In this document: positions 18,071 to 25,431 of the stretch, piece after piece
How the letters are laid out: the number at the start of each line of letters is the position of its first letter
How positions within the stretch are numbered: the first letter of the stretch is position 1
Assembly (NCBI GenBank): GCA_002928535.1
Contig: PERG01000009.1
Coordinates: 29,702-93,701 of the forward strand
DNA: 64,000 nucleotides
Origin: Methylotenera sp.
GTDB taxonomy: Bacteria; Pseudomonadota; Gammaproteobacteria; Burkholderiales; Methylophilaceae
Direction of reading: 5' to 3'
The notes under the pieces: generated by a model
Seen by the model: the letters and a program-made list of their open reading frames with translations, nothing else
Told to the model about the DNA's origin: nothing
Database searches by the model: none
Position numbers and translations under genes: made by a program

Positions 18071-18508
18071 ATGAGTGCTTCTACTGTCTCATCTTTGAGA
18101 CCTACGATTTTTAAACTGGCGGCTTGTTTTGTATACGATGCGCTAGTAGTTATAGCGCTTAGTTTTTTATTAGGCTGGCTATTTATAGGGACGCTAGGGG
18201 ATGCCACCCAAGGCATTAAACGCTATGCATTGCAACTGTTCCTGTGGCTATCGATTGGTTTATATTTTGTGTGGTGCTGGTCTAGAAGCGGTCAAACATT
18301 AGCTATGCATACCTGGCGTTTAAAGCTGCTTGGAGCCACTTCTTTAACACCATTGAATATCCAAACCGCCGCTATAAGATATATACTCGCCACGATAAGC
18401 CTAGCGTTATTTGGACTTGGTTTTTTTTGGGCTCTGTTCGACCGTGACCGTTGTTACTTACACGATAGGCTATTGAAAACAAACATCATTTCACTGCCCA
18501 AGCGGTAA
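18071..18508 (+). CDS. RDD family membrane protein
   Basis: 145 residues, three to four transmembrane helices. The first helix segment KLAACFVYDALVVIALSFLLGW contains the Asp of the RDD signature, and a later GQTLAMHTWRLKLLG is the second conserved block, followed by FWALFDRDRCYLHDRL. RDD proteins are small membrane proteins; a few have been linked to Na+/H+ exchange, but most are uncharacterised. It is the last gene of the sigma operon (10-base spacing) and abuts the 3' end of lptG with no spacer. Confidence 0.85.
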   Translation: MSASTVSSLRPTIFKLAACFVYDALVVIALSFLLGWLFIGTLGDATQGIKRYALQLFLWLSIGLYFVWCWSRSGQTLAMHTWRLKLLGATSLTPLNIQTAAIRYILATISLALFGLGFFWALFDRDRCYLHDRLLKTNIISLPKR

Positions 18509-19579
18509 TTATCTTTTTTCTACGTAATGCAGCATGACAATACCGGCGATCAAAAATAGGATAGTCGGCATCACTGCGCTAAACCAGGGTGTCCAGTCAT
18601 TCAGAAGACCTAAATGTACAAAAACCCGGTTTAATATTTGATACAGCACCCCTAGCATGATACCGATGAAGATTTTAGTGCTAGCGCCGGAAGCGCGTTG
18701 CTGAATGAAGCCGAACGGCAAAGCCAGAATCACCATGACCAGACATGCCAATGGGTAGATCATTTTTGCCCAAAGTGCCACTTCATATCGTGTGGTTTTT
18801 TGTTTATTAATACTCAGATGTTGAATATAAGAATACAGGTTCCATGCTGACATTTTTTCCGGTAATACCAATAACACGTTCAATAGTTCAGGTCTAAGCA
18901 ATGAGCGCCAGTTCGCCTCAGGAGATGAAGTTGCTTTAACAGTATCTTTCTCGAAGACGGTTTTAGTTACGCCTTTGAGGTCCCAATAGTCTTCTTTGAA
19001 CTGACCGCTTTTAGCGTTGCTGATACTACGCAATTTAAAGTTTTTGTCGAACTCGTAAATATGGATATTGACTAAGCCAGCATCTGGCATCACTTCTTCT
19101 ACGTTGACAAAGCTACTACCATCCTTCACCCATAAGCCCGAGCGGAAATCTTGCGCAATGACCGATTCAGTGGCCTTAATACGCAAACGTTGCGCCATTT
19201 TTTCACTAAAGGGTGTGATCAATTCACCTACTACAAAGGTTAATATGGTAAAAACCAATCCGACTTTGAGTAATAAAAAAGCGATACCTTGGAGTGAAAT
19301 TCCACTTACTCTTAGGATGATGAGTTCCGAATAACGTGCAAATTGTCCAAGGCTGTACATACAGCCCACCAGTACTGCAACCGGCATGACTTCGTAGATA
19401 TGTCCAGGTGCACTTAATAATACGAACAGCAATATTTTGGCTAAGCTGTAAGTGCCTTTGCCCAATACCTCCAGCTCTTGAATGAGGTCGAAAAAGGAGA
19501 ACATGGCAATCAACGCCACCATGACTAACAAGACATTGGCGGTGATTTCTTTAAGTAAGTATTTGGTAAGAATGGTCAT
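18509..19579 (-). CDS. lptG: LPS export ABC transporter permease LptG
   Basis: 356 residues. Three transmembrane helices on each side of a periplasmic jellyroll domain, the YjgP/YjgQ fold. N-terminal MTILTKYLLKEIT and the later APGHIYEVMPVAVLVGCMYSLG are typical of LptG. With LptF and the ATPase LptB it extracts lipopolysaccharide from the inner membrane and passes it to LptC and the periplasmic bridge. It follows lptF by three bases in one operon. The neighbouring divergent pepA is a widespread proteobacterial arrangement. Confidence 0.95.
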   Translation of the reverse strand: MTILTKYLLKEITANVLLVMVALIAMFSFFDLIQELEVLGKGTYSLAKILLFVLLSAPGHIYEVMPVAVLVGCMYSLGQFARYSELIILRVSGISLQGIAFLLLKVGLVFTILTFVVGELITPFSEKMAQRLRIKATESVIAQDFRSGLWVKDGSSFVNVEEVMPDAGLVNIHIYEFDKNFKLRSISNAKSGQFKEDYWDLKGVTKTVFEKDTVKATSSPEANWRSLLRPELLNVLLVLPEKMSAWNLYSYIQHLSINKQKTTRYEVALWAKMIYPLACLVMVILALPFGFIQQRASGASTKIFIGIMLGVLYQILNRVFVHLGLLNDWTPWFSAVMPTILFLIAGIVMLHYVEKR

Positions 19580-19582
19580 GAT

Positions 19583-20695
19583 TTATGACTTGCTTTTGCG
19601 AGACCAATTAAACATCAGAAAACTCGGCAAGATAGGCAATTGTCTGGCGCGTCTGTAAAACATATAGATGGTCAGTAATAAAAACAGGGCATGCACCGGC
19701 CAAAGCCCAATAATTTCATGCACTTTCCCTTGGCTAACCCACGCCTGCATAATACTCAACAAGTTGTTGTAAATCATATAAATAATCAAAGCCAGCACAA
19801 AGTTGGCAGAACGGCCCGCACGCGGATCCAGGGCGCTTAATGGAATAGCTAATAGCGCGAGGATAAGGGCTGAAATAGGGATCGCCAAACGCCATTGCAA
19901 CTCTGCATTATCAGCACTTGTGCTATTACTTAATAATTCTTGGCTGGTTTTTGTCTGAATCGAAGGCGGTTCTTCTTGCTTAACTTCAGCATTCTCAACC
20001 CGGATGGCATAACGTTGGAACTCGGTGGTGGAAAACTCCGCGGAGCCGCGCATGCCTTCATAGCGACGACCTCTCTCCATTAACAGGAAATTGTCGCCAT
20101 TTTTTTCAACAAAGCGGCTGCCTTGTTCAGCGATGATAATCCCCAGTTTCTGATGCTGTATGGATTGCACAAATATGTTTTTAACAATATTGCCCAGCTC
20201 ATCAAAACTTTCGATAAAAAATACGCGGTCGGCGTTTTTAGATTCTTTAAATACACCGGGGCTGATTGAAGCAAGATCATCGCGGCTTTTCAGCTGAACG
20301 CGATAATCCTCAGCTTTATGTGTGGCCCAAGGCATGATGAATAAGCTAAGCACAGTAATGATGGCGATAACAGGGATGGTAAACGCCATGACCGGGCGAA
20401 TCCAATTGTTTAAAGACAAGCCTGCGCTAAACCAGATGACCATCTCTGAGTCCCGGTACCAGCGCGATAACGTCATCAGTACTGCGAGAAACAATGTAAG
20501 TGATAACAGCATGGGCAGGAACTTAACCATGTTGAAACCTAACATAGTAGTGATGGCATCGTTCGGCAAGATGCCTTTAGCGGCGAGGCGGATCAAATTA
20601 CCTGCTCGCTGCGCAATCACAATCCCGACCAATATTAAAAATGCGCCGGTCGCTGTGGAAATAAGTTCTTGAAGCAGGGATCGCTTGAAAAGCAT
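19583..20695 (-). CDS. lptF: LPS export ABC transporter permease LptF
   Basis: 370 residues with the same YjgP/YjgQ topology as LptG: membrane helices near residues 10-120, a periplasmic domain, then three more helices from about 265. MLFKRSLLQELISTATGAF and DSEMVIWFSAGLS are LptF-like blocks; the residues around WFSAGLS form the coupling helix that meets LptB. It is transcribed divergently from pepA across a 76-base spacer containing both promoters, and leads the lptFG operon. Confidence 0.95.
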   Translation of the reverse strand: MLFKRSLLQELISTATGAFLILVGIVIAQRAGNLIRLAAKGILPNDAITTMLGFNMVKFLPMLLSLTLFLAVLMTLSRWYRDSEMVIWFSAGLSLNNWIRPVMAFTIPVIAIITVLSLFIMPWATHKAEDYRVQLKSRDDLASISPGVFKESKNADRVFFIESFDELGNIVKNIFVQSIQHQKLGIIIAEQGSRFVEKNGDNFLLMERGRRYEGMRGSAEFSTTEFQRYAIRVENAEVKQEEPPSIQTKTSQELLSNSTSADNAELQWRLAIPISALILALLAIPLSALDPRAGRSANFVLALIIYMIYNNLLSIMQAWVSQGKVHEIIGLWPVHALFLLLTIYMFYRRARQLPILPSFLMFNWSRKSKS

Positions 20696-20771
20696 AGGTT
20701 AATTTTTACGACTATGAATTAGGTGTAAAACACGGGATAATTTAACAAATAACAGAAAAAGGTCTGACTAG

Positions 20772-22295
20772 ATGGAATTTAGCATAAAAACGGGCAATCC
20801 GGAAAAAGAGCTTGGTGATTGCGTCATTGTTGGCGTGTATGAATCAGGACAATTATCGACAGCAGCGGAAGCTTTGGATAAAGCTTCTGATCATTACCTC
20901 AGCAAAATAATCAAAAATGGTGATATCGATGGCAAGCTTGCCTCTACATTACTGCTACATCATGTCCCAGGCATCACAGCAGGCCGCGTGCTATTGGTGG
21001 GCTTGGGTAAACAAGAAGAGTTTGCCGAAAAACAATACTGCCAGGCAGTGCGTGCTTCTATCAAAGCGTTGTCGGCCAGCCCGGTAAAAAATGTGGCCAC
21101 TTATTTAACAACCTTGATAGTCAAAGACTATGCTGCACGTTGGAAAGTAGCCCATTTAGCAGAAGTGACCTTGGATGCGACTTACAAGTTCGAGGCTATC
21201 AAAAGCACAAAACAACAAGATGAAAAAAATGAACAAGATAAGAAGCCTGCTAAAAAATCGATTAAGTCACTCACGATCTACATAAACGAAAAAGATTCTA
21301 CTGCTGAGGCTGAAGCCGGTTTAGCTAACGGGAAAGCACTTGCAAATGGGGTGAGTTTAACCAAAACACTCGGTAATCTGCCACCTAATGTGTGTACGCC
21401 CAGTTATTTGGCCGAACAAGCGCAATCATTGGCCAAGCAGTTTGGTTTCGGTGTAGAGGTGTTGGAACGCAAAGACCTTGAAAAGCTGGGGATGGGCTCA
21501 TTCCTGGGTGTGACCCAAGGCAGCGAAGAGCCACCTAAGTTCATTATTATGCAGCACTTAAAAGGCAATAAGGCACAAAAACCTGTGGTGCTGGTAGGTA
21601 AAGGCATTACTTTCGATACGGGTGGTATTTCGCTTAAACCCGGTGCCGAGATGGATGAAATGAAGTACGACATGTGCGGCGCGGCTAGCGTTTTGGGCAC
21701 ATTCCGCACTATTGCCGAGATGGATTTAGCACTTAATGTGATCGGTATCATTCCTACCTGTGAAAATATGCCTGATGGCCGTGCGACCCGTCCGGGCGAT
21801 GTGTTGACCAGTATGTCCGGCCTCACGATTGAAGTCCTGAACACCGATGCGGAAGGTCGCTTGATTTTATGTGATGCACTCACCTATGCTGAGCGGTTTG
21901 AGCCCAGTGCTGTCATTGATATCGCTACCCTCACGGGGGCTTGTGTGATTGCGCTAGGGCATCACGCCAGCGGCTTATTCAGTAATAACGATGCACTGGC
22001 TAAGGAACTACTGCAAGCGGGAGAGAGTGCACTGGATCGCGCATGGCATATGCCGATGTGGGATGATTACCAGCCACAACTGGATAGTAATTTTGCTGAT
22101 ATCGCCAATATTGGCGGCCGTGCGGCTGGCAGTATTACAGCAGCCTGTTTCCTGTCCCGTTTCACCAAAAAATACGAATGGGCGCATCTCGATATTGCCG
22201 GTACGGCATGGAAATCCGGTAAGGAAAAAGGCGGGACTGGTCGTCCAGTACCATTGCTAACGGAGTTTTTAGTTGCACGCGCCAATAAAGCATAA
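20772..22295 (+). CDS. pepA: Leucyl aminopeptidase PepA
   Basis: 507 residues, family M17. The C-terminal catalytic domain has the two-metal site signatures KGITFDTGGISLKP, MKYDMCGAASVLG and NTDAEGRLIL, with the Lys, Asp and Glu metal ligands and the catalytic Lys/Arg pair intact. PepA removes N-terminal residues from peptides as a hexamer; in E. coli it also acts as a DNA-binding accessory factor in recombination and carAB control. A low-complexity Lys/Glu/Asp insert (about residues 152-168) lies at the domain junction. It heads an operon with holC and the coiled-coil protein gene. Confidence 0.96.
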   Translation: MEFSIKTGNPEKELGDCVIVGVYESGQLSTAAEALDKASDHYLSKIIKNGDIDGKLASTLLLHHVPGITAGRVLLVGLGKQEEFAEKQYCQAVRASIKALSASPVKNVATYLTTLIVKDYAARWKVAHLAEVTLDATYKFEAIKSTKQQDEKNEQDKKPAKKSIKSLTIYINEKDSTAEAEAGLANGKALANGVSLTKTLGNLPPNVCTPSYLAEQAQSLAKQFGFGVEVLERKDLEKLGMGSFLGVTQGSEEPPKFIIMQHLKGNKAQKPVVLVGKGITFDTGGISLKPGAEMDEMKYDMCGAASVLGTFRTIAEMDLALNVIGIIPTCENMPDGRATRPGDVLTSMSGLTIEVLNTDAEGRLILCDALTYAERFEPSAVIDIATLTGACVIALGHHASGLFSNNDALAKELLQAGESALDRAWHMPMWDDYQPQLDSNFADIANIGGRAAGSITAACFLSRFTKKYEWAHLDIAGTAWKSGKEKGGTGRPVPLLTEFLVARANKA

Positions 22296-22309
22296 CTATC
22301 TATTTTGTT

Positions 22310-22738
22310 ATGACTAAAGTCGATTTTTATTTTAATGTACCGGACAAACTAGCTAAGACCGCCCAACTTTGCGAAGAGAAATTAGCCAAGGGCCGCCAAT
22401 TGACGGTGTTTACCCAAGATTTGGTAATGGATGCTGCTTTACAAAATTTGTTATGGCAGCATTCAGCAACGAGTTTTCTACCGAGTTGTTTGGCTGAAGA
22501 TGGTAATAGTGGATTAACGCCTATTGTACTAGCTAACAATGGTGATCACCTTGTGCAAGATGATGTGTTGATTAATCTACAAGCACAATACCCGCCATTT
22601 TTTAGCCGGTTCCGGCATTTAATTGAACTTGTGGGTATGGAGGAAACTGACAAAGCCGCCGCACGAGTACGTTTCAAATTTTACCGGGATCGGGGTTACA
22701 CCATTAAATCGACTGATGTAGCCAATCAAATCGGGTGA
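22310..22738 (+). CDS. holC: DNA polymerase III chi subunit HolC
   Basis: 142 residues, 14 bases after pepA, the usual neighbour. The opening KVDFYFNVPDKLAKTAQLCEEKL and the later LWQHSATSFLPSCLAED match the chi subunit (the conserved W-x5-F-x-P-H region). Chi, with psi, ties the clamp loader to single-strand binding protein during lagging-strand synthesis. The C-terminus RFKFYRDRGYTIKS is also typical. Start ATG 22310. Confidence 0.92.
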   Translation: MTKVDFYFNVPDKLAKTAQLCEEKLAKGRQLTVFTQDLVMDAALQNLLWQHSATSFLPSCLAEDGNSGLTPIVLANNGDHLVQDDVLINLQAQYPPFFSRFRHLIELVGMEETDKAAARVRFKFYRDRGYTIKSTDVANQIG

Positions 22739-22780
22739 GTGTGAGTCAATCATTGAGGAACTTAAGGATGGGGCAATGAC

Positions 22781-23815
22781 ATGGAAGATGAAGATATCCC
22801 CGTATTAACAGAGGTCCATACGATGCCATCACAAGGTATCGTTCGGCCAGTGGTCATCACTGCTGAATTGATAGCTGAGATAATGGCAAAACTAGAGCCG
22901 CACTTTAATGAGCAAATCGAAAAGTCCGTTACCGAGCGCCTGGAACAGTCGAAGCAATTACAGCAGCAAACTGAAAGTACACTGAAAGATCAACTAGCTG
23001 GAACGCAACAAGCCATGCAAGAAAATCTCTTGGCTACAGTGGATCAGGCTATGGCAAATGCACAGCAAGTCAATGCGGAGCATGTACAACAACTATTTGC
23101 ACAAGAACTTAGCCGGGCACAATTGCAGCTGATGGATAAAACCAAGGCTGATTTAGCCACTGAACTGCCCAAAATGCTGCATAGCAATGTTGAAATTATT
23201 AAAGCTGATTTAGATAGCAAGCTTAACTTGATGCAGGCTCAAAGCGTGGCCGAGGTACAGGCTAAATTGATATTAGGCTTGCCGATGATGCAAGAAACCT
23301 TGACTCATCAACTGCAAGCAACCCTTGCCATGCTGGAAGCAACAACAGTAGAAAAAGCGACCGCTGCATTGCAGTCAAAAATAAACCAATTGCATGAGGA
23401 AATTCTTGCCCAGCATCAAAGCAGCCTTGCTGGTGAGTTAAACACCATTCATGAAAATTTGACTGAACAATCGCATACGGAGATTGAAGTGTATCTCAAC
23501 GCCTTGCAAGTTCAATCTCAGCGTCAGTTGGAGCAGAAACTAGGTGATACTTTTCCAGCTTTGTATGAAGGTTTGTCGAATGAGTTAACGAGTAATTTGC
23601 AACAAGGCTTCACAACGCTCGCCGAGAATAGTAAAAATGAGTTTAAGCGTGCGCTGGATGCTGAAATGCCTGAAGTTGAAGAAAAGCTCAACAGAAAAGT
23701 TCAGGAAATATTAGCTGGTGAAGTGCCCTTGATTGAGCAGCGGCTGACTGCGCATATCAAAGCAGAAGTTGAGCAGTTGATAGATTCTGTACGGCTAGTG
23801 TTCAAAAAAGAATAA
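22781..23815 (+). CDS. Uncharacterised helical-repeat (coiled-coil) protein
   Basis: 344 residues, not recognised beyond the N-terminal DIPVLTEV motif, which I have seen in proteins encoded after holC in other betaproteobacteria. Apart from the first 35 residues it is a continuous Gln/Glu/Leu-rich helix with no transmembrane segment or signal peptide. Residues 128-332 can be read as degenerate 38-residue units starting ELP (128), GLP (166), EL (219) and TFP (257), then two 19-residue half units at EMP (295) and EVP (314). A 15-residue spacer (204-218) breaks the series. Proline at position 3 recurs in most units. Cytosolic; function unknown. It lies 42 bases after holC, probably in the same operon. 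Confidence 0.7.
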   Translation: MEDEDIPVLTEVHTMPSQGIVRPVVITAELIAEIMAKLEPHFNEQIEKSVTERLEQSKQLQQQTESTLKDQLAGTQQAMQENLLATVDQAMANAQQVNAEHVQQLFAQELSRAQLQLMDKTKADLATELPKMLHSNVEIIKADLDSKLNLMQAQSVAEVQAKLILGLPMMQETLTHQLQATLAMLEATTVEKATAALQSKINQLHEEILAQHQSSLAGELNTIHENLTEQSHTEIEVYLNALQVQSQRQLEQKLGDTFPALYEGLSNELTSNLQQGFTTLAENSKNEFKRALDAEMPEVEEKLNRKVQEILAGEVPLIEQRLTAHIKAEVEQLIDSVRLVFKKE

Positions 23816-23850
23816 AGCTTAATAAAGGCTTTACCGTTTCATTAAGCTTT
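23814..23850. terminator. Bidirectional terminator-like hairpin
   Basis: AAAGCTTAAT and ATTAAGCTTT form a perfect 10-bp stem between the convergent coiled-coil gene and gcvH, overlapping the last codons of gcvH. Only short T-runs flank it, so efficiency may be modest. Confidence 0.6.
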
Positions 23851-24225
23851 CTCCAGGATGGCCTGATAGGCTTCAGCAGGGAGTAGCTGAGCAGCTACAT
23901 TTGGGTCTTGCGGCTTAAATTTGAATATCCAGGATTCATAAGGTTTATCGTTGATCTGTTCCGGGGCGCCTAATAGCGCCTCATTGATTTCCATGACTTC
24001 TCCATCAACAAGTGCATGCAAATCGGAACCAGTCTTCACGGATTCGATCAAACCACAGGGCTTACCTGCATTTAACATGCTGCCAATGGTTGGAGGTTCA
24101 ATAAATACAATGTCGCCTAATAAATCTTGTGCATAATCGGTGATACCTGCTTCCCAAAGATCATCAGCGGATTTTCGAGTCCAAAGATGTTCTTGGCTAT
24201 AGAATAAAGTTTGGGGAATATGCAT
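23842..24225 (-). CDS. gcvH: Glycine cleavage system H protein / lipoyl carrier
   Basis: 127 residues. The lipoyl attachment motif GLIESVKTGSDLHALVDGEV places lipoyl-lysine at K64; ITDYAQDLLGDIVFIEPP upstream and the PYESWIFKF region fit GcvH. In glycine cleavage it shuttles the aminomethyl group among GcvP, GcvT and Lpd; stand-alone H proteins can also act as lipoyl donors. No gcvP or gcvT lies nearby, so either the other genes are elsewhere or this copy has the lipoate-relay role. Start ATG 24225. Confidence 0.88.
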   Translation of the reverse strand: MHIPQTLFYSQEHLWTRKSADDLWEAGITDYAQDLLGDIVFIEPPTIGSMLNAGKPCGLIESVKTGSDLHALVDGEVMEINEALLGAPEQINDKPYESWIFKFKPQDPNVAAQLLPAEAYQAILEKA

Positions 24226-24376
24226 GATTTTTTAGAACATAAATTGAGAAGAGTTGCAGCTATTTTCTCACAAATCGATATTGAGTAAAATTGAAATAAA
24301 TAAATGAAATTTATTAATGACAATGCTAAAGTTTTGGCATAGTATTCAGTTGTAACTATATGAGACAAAACAAGTA

Positions 24377-25369
24377 ATGACTTTGCTAGCTCGCAAATTT
24401 TTTCTATATTCTATCGCCCTGATGCTCTCCGCATCGCCTGTGGCGGTGGATGCGGCTGATAAAAAATCCAATAAACGGGTCATTTCAAGTAGCAAATATA
24501 AGCTTATCAAATATAAAACCGGCAGCCGTAAAATTCAGTCGCGTATACGCGCTAAAAAATCGGTGGCCTATGTCGACTCTTATGACGGTAGCAGTCCGCT
24601 TCGTCTCGCTTCAGCCAAAGCGCTGGTCATGAATCAATTAACTGGTGAAACCCTCTTCGCCAAAGACACGGATTTACCTACCCCAATCGCTTCCGTCACC
24701 AAACTGATGACAGCCATGGTTGTGCTGGATGCCAATTTGCCTATGGATGAAGTACTCACCATCACAAATGAAGATGTTGATTATCTTAAACACACCCACT
24801 CAAGGCTTAGTGTAGGGACAGAATTAACTCGAGGCGAATTATTGCAATTGGCGTTAATGGCGTCTGAAAACCGTGCGGCTTCGGCGTTAGGTAGAAATTA
24901 CCCCGGTGGTATTACTGCATTCGTACGCGCTATGAATGTAAAAGCGGAAATGTTGGGCATGCGCACATCCCGTTTTGTGGATTCCAGTGGTTTGGACAGT
25001 AATAATGTGTCGACTGCTGAAGACTTGGCTAAAATGGTCAGTGCAGCGTATCAGTATCCGCAAATTCGCCAAGTCAGTACTACCCCTTCCCAGGAAGTTT
25101 ACTTATATGGTCGCCGCAATACACTGAATTTTGTGAACACCAATGCTTTGGTACGCGGCGGAAGTTGGGTGATTGGCTTATCTAAAACCGGCTTTATAAA
25201 TGAGGCGGGGCGGTGTTTGGTAATGCAGGCAGAAATTTCAGGCCAACCCATGATTATTGTACTGCTTAATTCAGAAGGCAAGCTATCCCGTATCGGAGAC
25301 GCCAACCGTATTCGTAAATGGATTGAATACAATGACTCGGCATCATTAGGTGAAAACGTTAGCGGATAA
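24377..25369 (+). CDS. pbpG: D-alanyl-D-alanine endopeptidase (PBP7/PbpG type)
   Basis: 330 residues with a signal peptide ending near residue 26 (SPVAVDA). A basic linker precedes a peptidase S11 domain with the three penicillin-binding motifs: SVTK (S106, K109), SEN (163-165) and KTG (270-272). Lacking the C-terminal domain and membrane anchor of DacA, it fits PBP7, a periplasmic endopeptidase that cuts cross-links in peptidoglycan. Monocistronic: it starts after a 150-base spacer and ends at a strong terminator. Confidence 0.9.
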   Translation: MTLLARKFFLYSIALMLSASPVAVDAADKKSNKRVISSSKYKLIKYKTGSRKIQSRIRAKKSVAYVDSYDGSSPLRLASAKALVMNQLTGETLFAKDTDLPTPIASVTKLMTAMVVLDANLPMDEVLTITNEDVDYLKHTHSRLSVGTELTRGELLQLALMASENRAASALGRNYPGGITAFVRAMNVKAEMLGMRTSRFVDSSGLDSNNVSTAEDLAKMVSAAYQYPQIRQVSTTPSQEVYLYGRRNTLNFVNTNALVRGGSWVIGLSKTGFINEAGRCLVMQAEISGQPMIIVLLNSEGKLSRIGDANRIRKWIEYNDSASLGENVSG

Positions 25370-25390
25370 CATTGAACCCATTTCAGGCAT

Positions 25391-25418
25391 AAAAAAAGCG
25401 GCAATTGCCGCTTTTTTT
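25391..25418. terminator. Bidirectional intrinsic terminator
   Basis: A perfect palindrome with arms AAAAAAAGCGGCAA and TTGCCGCTTTTTTT lies between the convergent pbpG and topA genes and carries T-runs both ways. Confidence 0.92.
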
Positions 25419-25431
25419 ATTATACAAAACA

